Below, in pieces: positions 45,104 through 54,582 of a stretch of DNA of 64,000 bases. Under the pieces are notes generated by a model. That model was not told where the DNA came from. It saw only the letters and a list, made by a program, of their open reading frames with translations, and made no database searches. Position 1 is the first letter of the stretch. Each line of letters starts with the position of its first letter. The position numbers and the translations under genes are program-made. The stretch is from Heterohyrax brucei. Its lineage: Eukaryota; Chordata; Mammalia; Hyracoidea; Procaviidae. The DNA lies in contig CM053143.1 of NCBI GenBank assembly GCA_028571685.1, forward strand, positions 7,431,501 to 7,495,500, in the 5' to 3' direction.

Positions 45104-45184
45104 GGTTTTCTAGTACTGCTGTTGTAGAAATATCTCAGTGGGACTCTGGAAAGAATGGGGTTGTGTTGAGAAATGGATAGTGAA

Positions 45185-45335
45185 AACTAAAACCTCTTGC
45201 TGTTGAGTCAGTTCGGACTAATAGAAACTCTATAGGATAGAATAGAACGGCTGCAGGTAGGTTTCCAAGGGGCGACTGGTTAAATTTGTACTGCTAATCT
45301 TTTGGTTAACCGCCTGTCTTTTGATGACCACATAA
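45185..45335 (-). mobile_element. AfroSINE, minus strand, diverged
   Basis: The sequence aaaacctcttgctgttgagtc, ggatagaatagaacggctgc, aatttgtactgctaatc and ttggttaaccgcc. Confidence 0.85.
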
Positions 45336-45340
45336 TTTTC

Positions 45341-45476
45341 GATCCTTGGTGGTGCAGTGGTGAAGTGTTCAGCTTCTATCCAAAAGACCTGGTTGAATTC
45401 ATCAGCTACTCCCTAGAAACTCTGCGAGGAAGTTCTGTTTTGTCCTATAGGGTCTCTGTCTGTTGGAATCAAAACT
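45341..45476 (+). mobile_element. AfroSINE, plus strand, 95 bp before an exon
   Basis: The sequence gatccttggtggtgcagtgg, caaaagacctggttgaattc, ctccctagaaactctgcgag, tagggtctctgtctgttgg. It lies in opposite orientation to the preceding run of copies. Confidence 0.88.
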
Positions 45477-45571
45477 AGTGCATTTTATTGTTATCTAGAA
45501 ACTTACAAATGTGAATGAAAAAACTCATGCCAAAACTTACAAGTCATGTACATGTTTTTTTATCGTTTCAG

Positions 45572-45701
45572 ACACGGAATCGTTTTGAAGGAACAAGATC
45601 GGAAGTGGAAGAGCTCATGAACAAAATCAGACAGAATCCCAAGGACCACACGCGAGCGAGTCAGTTTACAGCAGAAGGCTACCTTTATGTACAGGAGAAA
45701 A
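45572..45701 (+). CDS. ARHGAP10: ARHGAP10 coding exon, BAR end to PH start (about residues 235-278)
   Basis: 130 bases. It enters in phase 0 after acceptor tatcgtttcag and leaves in phase 1 (43 codons plus one base) at donor gtaaga. It starts TRNRFEGTRSEVEELMNKI and ends GYLYVQEK. NRFEGTRSEVE is the GRAF-family end of the BAR domain, and EGYLYVQE opens the PH domain, which binds phosphoinositides. The text has DHTRAS where I recall lysine in human ARHGAP10, a minor change. The split arginine codon A|GG is completed by the exon at 49958. Confidence 0.97.
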
Positions 45702-45879
45702 GTAAGAGACATTCAAACAGTAGTTGAATGGTTTAAAAATTCGAATTATTTTAAAACTGTTATTGTAATTAAGATGACACTTGTTGGAAAAATGGTTCCT
45801 ACCACTTTCTTTTCCCCCTCCTCTCCTGGAAGTCTTGGGGACAGTAGTGTTTCAGTCGGAAGTTTTTCACCTCTCATCC

Positions 45880-46135
45880 GCGTGGCCTGGTTCAGTTTCC
45901 AGCCAGCATATCTCACACAGAGCTGTCGCTTGTCTGTCACTGGAGCTCGTGTGTTGCTGTGATACTGATTGGGTTTCAGCAGAGCCTCCAAACTAAGATG
46001 AGGTAGGAAGAAAGGCCTGATAATCTGTTTCTGAAGAAAATCAGTCACTGAATACCCTGTTGTCACTATGATTTGATCTACAACTGATCGTGGTGATGGT
46101 TTAGGACACACATTGCGTTGTGTACAGAATAACAA
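45880..46135 (+). mobile_element. tRNA-Gly-headed SINE, plus strand, decayed head
   Basis: The sequence cgtggcctggttcagtttcc, cagcagagcctccaaactaag, gtaggaagaaaggcctgataatctg, then caactgatcgtggtgatgg. It shares order with 40788-41092 and 16231-16510. Confidence 0.6.
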
Positions 46136-47187
46136 TGAATTGAGCAGCTAACAGAGTCACTAAGAATCCTAGAAGGTGTGCTTTTCCTGTTAGGGGAAAA
46201 TATACCCTTGCTCTAGGGAGCAGGCAGTGTGATTTGGAAACGCTTGAACACCTTGTGGTGTTTAACCACCATCATTTCACACAACTCCGTGTTGGGCCTC
46301 CGGGGAACTTGCTTGTCAGGGAAGCCAGAATTTGGTATGAGGCTGAGAGGCAGAGATGGGAGGGTGCTACTATTTGTTTTCAGAATAATGGTCTTTTTCC
46401 TCTCTTCCTCTCATAGCTTATCATCATCTCACACATACATGTGTCATGCACACGCATTCATACACACATGAACACTTTCTCTCACAACCCGACCTCTCTT
46501 TCATGTTAAGGCTAAGAGGGGCATATTTCTCCTTATTTAACAGCTTCCTTTTTCCTTCTGCCTTTTTCTTCCTCAAAGCGCTTTGTCATTGACATTAAAA
46601 ATTTCATTCTGGGAGAACTGAAGTTTTTACTTAAATTATCAAGAAGATTCCAGATGGCTGTACAAAATATTCCTAGGTAGTATTTTAACTTAGTTCACAA
46701 GTTTTTAACATTATCCTTGCTGTTTTTTGAATATGCGGTACATAGGGCATCTTTATTTTTGAAAATCAAGACACCTCAGAAGTGAAGATTTTAATAATTT
46801 GCTCTTATTTTAACAGGTAAACTCTTAAAGTTGAATTCTTTAACTGAAGAACTAGAGTAGAAAGGAGGAGACTATGAAAATATCTTTGTTTACTCTTTTC
46901 ATTCTTCGTCACCCTTGACTAAATAGAATGCTTTATAATTTTAATTTTATTTGTTAGGTTTGTCTGATTTATAGGACTTTCAGACTAATTAGTGTCTGCA
47001 CTTTAGTTATTAGATGTAGTCAGCAGAATGGTTGTGCTTTATCCATTTGCCCTTTTTTAAGCTGGAATAGCATAATCTTCATTTTTCATGTAGAAATGAT
47101 ATGATATTGTGGAAGTCTGCAAGGTTCTGATACTGTATCTTCTTAATCCCAGTTTGTTTGTTGGGTTTGAAAGAACTGTTGTATTAA

Positions 47188-47348
47188 AATCTTGGAAAAC
47201 CTGGTGGCTTGTAAGAGTTTGGCTGCTAATCAAAAGGCTGGCAGTTTGAATTTACCAGTTGCTTCTTGGAAACCTGGTAGGGCAGCTCTGCTTTATCCTG
47301 TAGGGTTGCTGTGAGTTTGGAATTGAATTGACAACAATGGTTTTTTTT
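47188..47348 (+). mobile_element. AfroSINE, plus strand
   Basis: The sequence ttggaaaacctggtggcttg, ggcagtttgaatttaccag, ctgtagggttgctgtgag, then gacaacaatgg and a T/A tail. Confidence 0.9.
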
Positions 47349-47467
47349 TAAAAAAATATTAAAATCCAGGACATAGACATGAGAATGATAGAATTCTTAG
47401 TATTACATAGCCTTGTGAAAATTACAGGAAAAATTTACTTTTTAGAGACTTACTGTTTTTGAGAGGG

Positions 47468-47678
47468 ATTGGGAGTCCTTGGGTAGTGTTGATGATTAAG
47501 TGCTTAGCTACTACCGGAAAGGTTGATGGTTTCAATCCACCCAGAGGCACCTTCAAGGAAGAGCCCAGTGATCTGGTTCCAAAAGATTACAGCAGCGGAA
47601 AATTCTGTGGAGTGCAGTTCTCCTCCGATACACATGGGGTCACCATGAGTTGGAATGGACTTAGTGGCAACTGGTTTG
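47468..47678 (+). mobile_element. AfroSINE long form, plus strand
   Basis: The sequence gggagtccttgggtagtg, gttgatggtttcaatccacc, long-form gatctggttccaaaagattac, ggggtcaccatgagttgg, then agtggcaactgg. Confidence 0.85.
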
Positions 47679-47744
47679 TTTTCATTTGGTTGAAAATGGA
47701 CTGGGAGAAAACAACAAAAATAATGTAACCTTCTTCTTTTTCTT

Positions 47745-47850
47745 ATTCTATGGCAGGCAGTATGCTAAGCTCTTTATACAACTTGTGTCATTTATTATGT
47801 AAAACAATGTGATGTAGTACACGGTATTATTATCTTACATACCAGCGGGG
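47745..47850 (-). mobile_element. MIR fragment, antisense
   Basis: The sequence ggcaggcagtatgctaagctc, then cacggtattattatcttac, is in reversed MIR order. Confidence 0.5.
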
Positions 47851-47989
47851 AACCAGAGGTGCTACGAAGTGAGTACGGTCTTTTAGATTATTTAGCTATG
47901 AAATGCTGGAATTGTCAACATGAGACTGCTCTTTGTCCTCCCCACTGCAGTGTATGGAGCTTGAGTGGGTGTCAGGGAGGTCCGTAACT

Positions 47990-48270
47990 CCTGTGCTCAG
48001 AGCCAGCTGAGGAAAGCCAGGTGGAGAGGAAGAAGATGTGGTGGCCCGATTAGTGGCAGTCAAAAGATTTGGAGTCAGAGAGGTTGCTTTGCAGCCTGGC
48101 TTTATCATTTCTTAGACCATTGCTCTAAGCTTAAGTTTCTTGGAAATAAAGACAGTAATATGCCACCACCACAGCCCCCTTTAAGGTTTCTTTTCAGTAT
48201 TAGATGAAACATCTGTGAAGTATTTTTGTGAACCTGGAGCACTGTACAAATGCTGGTTATTTATAATACG
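47990..48270 (+). mobile_element. MIR, plus strand
   Basis: The sequence tggcagtcaaaagatttggag, cagcctggctttatcatttc, taagtttcttggaaataaag, gagcactgtacaaatgc. Confidence 0.6.
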
Positions 48271-48429
48271 TACACCACTCCAATCTGTAGCCTAATGATG
48301 ACTTGAGACAAAGTTTGTTGTGAAGTGGTTAGTACCCCTTTCATTTTCCTACTTCTTCTGAACTCATGCACTTAAACAATGTAATTAGGTTTTTAGAAAG
48401 CTAAACATGTTCTTTTTAAATGAGTCTTT

Positions 48430-48890
48430 ATTTTTTATTTGATATGACTGAGTGAAAATGTACATTCCCGTACAAATTTAAATGCCCACCTATATGCAGC
48501 TTCCACTGCTCTCCCTGGCCGGTGACAGCATCAACCCAGATGCCCAACAACAGAAGAATGGATAGGTAAACTATGGTACATATACTCAATGGAGCACTAC
48601 GCAATGATAAAGAATAACGATGATTCCAGGAAACATCTCCTAACCTGGTTTCAACTGGAAGACATTATGTTGAGTGAAAGTAGTGAGCGACAAAAGGATA
48701 AATATTATATGAGACCTCTACGATAAGATCTCAAAAACAGCCTTATGTATAGAAGAAAAGACTCTTTGACAGCTGCAAGGGAGGAGAGGGAAGGAGGGGG
48801 GGGGGGAGGGCTTAGATTAGATAGTTGCTAGAAATCTGGTTGGGAGAAATCGGTGATAGCATACATTAGAAACAAGGACAACATTAAGTG
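48430..48890 (-). mobile_element. L1 with 5' inversion (twin priming), minus strand
   Basis: 48430-48530 is the reversed last ~100 bp of the L1 3' UTR (gatatgactgagtgaaaatg, ctccctggccggtgacagca). From 48531 to 48890 the sequence is L1 in the opposite sense (caacccagatgcccaacaac, ggtaaactatggtacatata, ggttgggagaaatcgg). The direct repeats gagtcttt at 48422-48429 and 48891-48898 enclose both parts. A poly-G run lies near 48799. About 560 bp of L1 between the two segments is missing. Confidence 0.88.
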
Positions 48891-49346
48891 GAGTCTTTTT
48901 TTTTTAAAAGAAAAAGCCCCCCCTGAATTTACCCTTATTGAGTTTTAGGTTTATATTGTTCATTTATTAGAAATTAATAGTGATAATAGATGCCAATTAC
49001 TTTTTTTTTTCAAAAAATGTCTTTGTTTTGTTTGGCAAAAGCTAAGTTGTCAATCCCTATGTCCAAAACCTTTGTTTTGTTCCTGTGGGACTTTTACTGG
49101 TGTGTGAAATTCCAGATGATGGTAACCCCAGACCTAGACCACTGTCATTTAAGAGCTTTATTGATAGTAACAGTATCTCAAACAGTGCTGAAAGGAGTTC
49201 TGAGAAAGTTCTAGTGCATATATGGACAGCTTATTCCCTTGTCAGATCTGACGTTTTTCGTTCTCCATGCTTCATTAGTCCTGCAGCTGCCTTTCAGGGC
49301 CCTGCGTGGGAGGAAAGGTCTAGTTACTTGTCCGGGAGAGGGGAAA

Positions 49347-49509
49347 AAAACAAACAAAAAAAGAAAAGCCAAGCCCATTGCCTCATGGTGAGCTGAGTAG
49401 GACAGAATAGAACTGCCCCATAGTTTCCAAACAGTGCTTGGTGGATTTGAACTGTTGACTGTTTGATTAGGAGCTGGTTCTCCTAACCACTAAGCCACCA
49501 GAGTTTTCT
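49347..49509 (-). mobile_element. AfroSINE, minus strand
   Basis: A-rich tail, aagccaagcccattgcctc, agaactgccccatagtttcc, gatttgaactgttgac, actaagccaccagagttttc. A short internal deletion lies near 49388. Confidence 0.9.
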
Positions 49510-49957
49510 TAGGTTTCCAGGGTAGATGCAGTTCTCAGCATTGTGATTCTGTAATTCTGTTACTTGGAGAGAGCAGGATTGAATCTGAAACCATCACATA
49601 TATTGAATGAAACTGCTGAAACGCTTGCGAAGTTTTAGTACTAAGAAACAAATGAAAAATACAGCTTACAATTAAGAGATTTTTGAGTATAAGAATAACT
49701 GTTGGTTCTTCCAGCAAACTTCGGAAAGATTGTCTTTAAATCACTTCTGTGTTGCTGAAAATGTCTTAAGCTGTTGTCTCAAATTATGTACATGCTGTTT
49801 CTTATTTTCTCTAGTGTTTTTCTTTTGTTAGAACCGATAGCATTGTATTGAGCTCTACTTGCTGCTGCGTGGGTTCTCTGTCTTTATTAATGTGTTTGGA
49901 GCCTTATATATCTGTTTATTTATGGGGAGAAATACAGGCTTCTATTTTTTTTCGAAG

Positions 49958-50064
49958 GGCCTGCTCCGTTTGGTTCCAGCTGGGTGAAACACTACTGCAT
50001 GTATCGGAAAACAGCCAAGAGGCTCCAGATGATCCCATTTGAGCACAGATCCGGGGGCAAAATT
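49958..50064 (+). CDS. ARHGAP10: ARHGAP10 coding exon, PH domain (about residues 278-313)
   Basis: 107 bases. Two bases complete the split arginine codon, then 35 codons follow, ending in phase 0 at donor gtaagt. It encodes PAPFGSSWVKHYCMYRKTAK, then a stretch ending HRSGGKI. SWVKHYC is the second PH-domain strand conserved in GRAF proteins. The segment after it (RLQMIPFEH) differs modestly from the human text I recall, as expected for an orthologue. The acceptor ends gaag. A purine at -3 is unusual, though a T-rich tract precedes it. Confidence 0.96.
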
Positions 50065-50142
50065 GTAAGTGTTTTGTTTTACACTCTGCATCCAGTGTGA
50101 GAGGCTGCCAGTCTCTGAAGGTGTCATTTTAATGGGACTTAC

Positions 50143-50197
50143 AGTCACTAGCCAAGCCAGTCAAGTGCTGTCGAGTCGGATCCGACTCGAGTCACTA
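50143..50197 (-). mobile_element. Mini-insertion B (39 bp) with 8-bp target duplication
   Basis: The insert 50151-50189 carries gtcaagtgctgtcgagtcgg, then atccgactcg, between agtcacta copies at 50143-50150 and 50190-50197. It is the same core as mini-insertion A, in reverse orientation, with a longer 3' tail. Confidence 0.78.
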
Positions 50198-51189
50198 AGG
50201 ATATTTCTTTTAAGATTTAAATGTTTATAAATAAGACCATAAAGCAAATTAATATCTGTCTTTTCTGAATGCATGCATGGTTTTTACAATCAGATTTTTT
50301 TTTTTTAAAGAGGACAGTTGAACCTTTTTGTTCTGCTGTTAGTGGAAGGAAAGGTAAGACCTCTAACAGGTCTCCGTGACACAGCAAGATGGTACCAGGC
50401 TCCACCTAGTTACACGGGGCTCTGACCGGCTTTCCTTTCTGCATGACCTGCAGTGCTGCGAGGCGGAGTGCTCTGTATTGAGAGTTACCACTGCGCAGTT
50501 CGGCTTCTAAGGTTCTCCTTTAGACATTCTCTGTTTAGTTTACACCTCTTCCAAAAGAAGTAAGCACAGATCAAGGCATGTTGAATGGTTAGAAAGAAAC
50601 AGCAAGAAGACCACAGGAGTTAACTGTGTAGGAACAGTGGTCGTTATGTGTGTTTGAAATAGAAACAACAGCTCACAAAATTAATCCATGGTATGGAGAC
50701 AAAGCTGATTTTGCCGATATTGAGCATAATTAGCCGTGCATTTTAAGAAACTAGATTAATTCATTGCCTGCTGGTTGGATGGGCATGATTTTGCTTACGT
50801 GAATGTAGGAGGAACCCCAGTTTGTATCTATTTATATTTTGCTGAAACATACTGAATAATATTTAAAGTAGCTTTTAATAAAAAATTACATGGTGAGTTT
50901 AATGGTGTAGGCATGGAAAATCAGAGCCATAGAGAAGAGAAAGAAAAGATTCACTGTTGAAGGCTGATGAAGTTAAGATTCATCATTAAATTTGATTCTG
51001 AGTATTCTATCAAAGCTAATTCAAGTAATAAGTATGTTTAGTGATATCTTTCTACTTTAGCTGTTAAATAGTAACTACATTTTATGATATAATGGTTGTA
51101 ATGTTTTGATTATTTATATATTGTCATGCGTTATTGCCTAGTGTCCACGTATGCATTGTGAAATAGAATGTTATGTAATTTGAAGTTTG

Positions 51190-51965
51190 TGGGAATGTGA
51201 CATTATGGATAAGGATCCTTTAGGCACTTGCTTTCATAAAAAGGAGGTTTAGTCCATATTAAGGATTTGTTGGGGCAAATAACCTCCCTCTACAGTTAGG
51301 AAACCCAGGTGTCACAGTGGTTAAGTGCTACAGCTGCTAACTAAGTAGTGAGCAGTTTGAATCCAACAGTTGCTCCTTGGAAACTCTATAGGGTGGTTCT
51401 GCTCTGTCCTGCCAGGTTGCTGTGCGTTGGAATCAGCTCTACTGCAGTGGGTTTAGTTTTGGTTACAGCTAGTTTATCTAAGGTTTCAACAAACTCTGCT
51501 GCTGACTTTGCATGAGCATGCACAGAGTCACCACACGCTTTCAACTTACGCAGTGAGAAGTGTTTGAAGCACTTGAACCACCCCGCTTAGCACTAAACTC
51601 GGTATCAGTCTGATCATGCCTTTTCTTTAAGCATCTTGAATGAGCCTCAGGCCTTAGCAGTGTTCGTCTGTCGCTGCTGACAGGGATTTGCTTTTTGTCT
51701 GGTTCTCAATCCATGTTTTTAGCAATTTCTCCATAACTGATGTGGGTTCCTCTCCTGTTTTTGTTAGCTTTGCAACTTTCAGTGGAGCCGATTGCTTAAC
51801 AACTTGGGGAATTTTTTGAGGATTGTAACAATTGTCATGCAATGTTCCTAAATCTACTATGTCCCGTTCTCTGATTAGCACTTCTGAACTCTGTTTCAAC
51901 CTTTTGGGACCATGGACACAATGTATGTCGTCACAAGTTGCTGGAATGGACATTATGTGATGCAC
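51190..51965 (-). pseudogene. Tigger/pogo-type transposase relic, split by an AfroSINE
   Basis: On the minus strand, 51965-51654 encodes 103 uninterrupted residues with KIPQVVKQSAPLKVAKLTK and VMEKLLKTWIENQT. These are the spacer and second DNA-binding (CENP-B-like) region of Tigger transposases. After a frameshift the frame resumes with GWFKCFKHFSLRKLK (about 51570) and AAEFVETLDK. Beyond the AfroSINE at 51297-51464 it resumes as GYLPQQILNMD, the start of the catalytic DDE domain, where a stop follows the Asp. It is a dead DNA transposon. Terminal repeats were not found. Confidence 0.75.
51297..51464 (+). mobile_element. AfroSINE, plus strand, inside the Tigger relic
   Basis: The sequence ggaaacccaggtgtcacagtgg, gagcagtttgaatccaac, ccttggaaactctataggg, then ctactgcagtgggtttag. 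Complete. Confidence 0.93.
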
Positions 51966-52718
51966 AACTGTTACTTGAATGGTTAATGTTATTCAGTGAA
52001 TCTCACATTCTAGAAAATGTTAAAATATTCTGGAAGTGTGTGCTCAGAGTTCTTACATTTGTTCTTTATTAAGTACTAGATTCCTGCATTGCTTCTACCT
52101 TGATTTTTACTTCCTTTTAGTGCTCTTGGAGAGTATAATTCCGTGAGATAAAATGTTATCGTATTACAAAAGTTAGGTAAACATAATAAGCTGAAGGTGA
52201 TTTGTTCAGAGAACAGAAAAAACTGCCTAGACTGAGGGAGTCTAGCTTTAGATTATCACAATGTCTGATTAGGGTCATTATGTCCTCTGAGGTTGATCTG
52301 CATGAGATTATATGTAATTTTTATAGGTCGAAACTGGTTACATATCTACTGCTTCATATAGTGTATCCTAATGTAAGATAAAAACAAAATATTTGTTGTT
52401 TTTGGAAGAATGTGATAAGAGATAACAAATATTCTAGCATACGGATACTGTTGTTCATCCATCGTTTAAATGAGCATTGATGATGTTGGTTCAATATTAT
52501 TATAATCCAAGGAAGAACTAATCCTTAAGGAAATGAGAATGACAAAAAATAATTAAAATTTAAGATTATAAACAGTGGCTAAAAGAAACTTATATGAAAG
52601 AGAATATGATACAAAAAAGGAACTACAAATTTTGAATCTTGCCCTCCTGACCCATATGTAAAGTGTGTATATATTTATACTGTAGTTTGTGAGAATGTTT
52701 AAAAATGATTATTTGTAG

Positions 52719-52813
52719 GGGGATGGAGACATCGTCTTTTTGAAAGAATGTACCAAGAGGCATACTGACTCCATTGACAGAAGATTTTGTTTTGATGTAG
52801 AAGTTGCTGACCG
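52719..52813 (+). CDS. ARHGAP10: ARHGAP10 coding exon, PH domain (about residues 314-344)
   Basis: 95 bases. It enters in phase 0 after acceptor tatttgtag and leaves in phase 2 (31 codons plus CG) at donor gtaagt. It starts GDGDIVFLKECTKRHTDSID and ends FDVEVADR, the R being split. KECTKRHTDSID and RRFCFD are core strands of the GRAF PH domain. Human ARHGAP10, as recalled, has EVFF and IEAAD here, so the changes are conservative. It is the last coding exon in the window. The following segment (expected to begin PGVSLTMQAF) was not found before 64000. Confidence 0.96.
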
Positions 52814-53869
52814 GTAAGTTACTGGGATTATTGGACTCAATAAAAGAACAATTAAAAAAAAAAAAAAGATTTGTTTTTAAATACAGGTTAATGACAACTT
52901 AGATTCCCATGGCCAGGAAGAATGTTATCTTATTCCATTTCTAGGCTGTATATTCATTACAGCGTTATTAGTCTTGGTCACATTTTTAGCTGTGGCTGAA
53001 GTTTAGAGTCCATTCTAACTGGTGGTGTCACTTAAAATGTAAACTTTGTTGATTCAAGCATAATTTATGGCAGAAAAGATTAGCAAGTGGGCTACAGTGT
53101 TAAAAAGAATGGCAGCTATTCATACAGAACAATAATCGTTTTTTTGCATGGGATTTTCAGTGACTATGCTCTGTATGTGAGAGAGATCTAAGGCAAACTG
53201 TCTTTATTAACAGACTAGTTATTTGTGTGTGTGTCGGCACTTGGCTGGCAACCTTTGGTTATTTAGTTATACAAGAATGTTTGCCAGAGAGGAGGAAGTA
53301 AAAGACAAAAAGGCTACATCTGTCAACATTATGACTTGCTTGGTGTTTGTTTCTGGGTCCTCTAGCAGCCCTGAGGACACGTGGAGTCCTCAGAGAATAT
53401 TTCCTTTTTAATTGCTGACCATACACAGTCATGCGTTGTCAGCTCTCGTTTTGGCAAGAATGGTTTTTGGGTAAGGCTTTCTTGTATTTATGTAATAAAA
53501 GTTTACCTTCTGTGATTTTGAGTGTTTCAGTTCAGGTCATAACTCACAAATACAAAAGTAATTAATGCTTCCTCTTCACTTAGGTGAGTCTGTGGGAGGT
53601 AGGGCAGAGAGAGATGACCAGGGTTTCCTTTGCCAGCAAATGAATTGAAGACACATAAAAATATTCCCTTAGACACTATTATAATTTGGTGCTACCGTGA
53701 AAAGGACGATTAGTTTATATTAGCATTTTTCCTAGATTGGAAAAATTGGAAAAAAAAAAATAAATGAAGATGTCACAGTGTAAAAAGGTTAAACTTCAAG
53801 CCAGTAAGGAGGAGTGGTTCATAACCTTTATGATGAAATTCAGTTAATACAATAAAGGTTGGAGAATAT

Positions 53870-54150
53870 GTATGTGTGCACTTACTGAGTCCTTCTTAAG
53901 TGTCAGACAGTATTCTAAATTCTTCTGTGTTTTGTCTTGTTTAATAGTCCCTGCAGCCCTATGAGGTAAATATTATCACTGCAGCCCTATGAGGTAAATA
54001 GCTTTCCTGTTTTATGATGAGAAACTGAGGAAGAGAATATGTAAGAGATTCTCCCAAGGCCACATAGCTAGCAAGTCAAAGAACTAAAATTTGAAAAATT
54101 CATGCATCATTCCTCTTGATCCCAAGCTTTCTGCCACTGTGCTATAAGTT
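53870..54150 (-). mobile_element. MIR, antisense, with internal tandem duplication
   Basis: The sequence taagtgtcagacagtattc, atgatgagaaactgaggaag, aaggccacatagctagcaag, gctttctgccactgtgctat is a MIR in reverse. The 22-bp unit ctgcagccctatgaggtaaa plus ta occurs twice, at 53951-53972 and 53979-54000. Confidence 0.75.
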
Positions 54151-54582
54151 TCAGCTTCTTAGTTTGTGATTGGGATGCTTCCTAGACAGTTAAATAGGTA
54201 AGTCAGTGAGAGAATCAACTAGACAATCTTCAAATGAGGTGAATCCGATTCGTTTTGGAGTATTACAGATACTTTCATATATTATTTTAACACAATTCTT
54301 CATGTTTTCTCTAACCCTGTAATTCTCTCAGACCATGATCTTGTTGAATTAGGATGTAACACTACCCGTACCTCACCAAACACATAAAGAGTGATGGGGG
54401 ATTTCTGTAGGGCTATTTGACACATAAAGGATAACTCATTATCAGGAGATGCTCAGAAATGGGAAGATCTTCAACCTGATCTACTCTACTGGGAGATCCT
54501 TTTTTCAAATGCGATGTTACATCACTAGGTATATCAAACAAAAAAAAAAATGGGGCAGGGGACCTATCTTCCAACCCTGTGG

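Larger units (their letters stand above)
42104..45180 (-). mobile_element. MaLR-like LTR retroelement, antisense, interrupted by SINEs
   Basis: The left end reads gtctcagttacccagtgctg and ggaatttatttttctcaccg, an MLT1/MST-type LTR in reverse. Then comes non-coding internal-region sequence (attccaccctttgtccctg, cagatatgggtgagac, a GC-rich part at 43100-43450, then ctttgccactgcatac). At 44880 the sequence caacaccacataccagg leads to attctgtctcagttgtcc, the next LTR. It resumes after a SINE at 45104 with tctagtactgctgttg. It lacks usable gag/pol frames, as is normal for MaLR. Classification is by recalled structure only. Confidence 0.6.
38108..45571 (+). other. ARHGAP10: ARHGAP10 intron with dense AfroSINE array
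   Basis: 7.5 kb, phase 0, donor gtaagg, acceptor tatcgtttcag. The 3' half is a MaLR-like retroelement invaded by seven minus-strand AfroSINEs, plus one plus-strand copy ending about 95 bp before the exon. The stretches 38110-38915, 39100-39440, 40240-40780 and 41240-42100 show nothing I can name. Confidence 0.9.
45702..49957 (+). other. ARHGAP10: ARHGAP10 intron
   Basis: 4.3 kb, phase 1, donor gtaaga, acceptor ttttttcgaag. It holds a headless tRNA-Gly SINE at 45.9 kb, AfroSINEs at 47.2, 47.5 and 49.4 kb, MIR pieces at 47.7-48.3 kb and the inverted L1 at 48.4-48.9 kb. The stretches 46140-47180, 48900-49340 and 49515-49950 show nothing I can name. Confidence 0.9.
50065..52718 (+). other. ARHGAP10: ARHGAP10 intron
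   Basis: 2.7 kb, phase 0, donor gtaagt, acceptor tatttgtag. It holds a mini-insertion at 50.15 kb, a Tigger transposase relic (51.2-52.0 kb) split by an AfroSINE. The stretches 50200-51180 and 51990-52718 show nothing I can name. Confidence 0.9.

Noticed and set aside
44272..45335. Higher-order tandem duplication of a SINE-containing unit
   Set aside because: The SINEs differ from each other substantially and the sequence between them is not repeated, so they are separate insertions.
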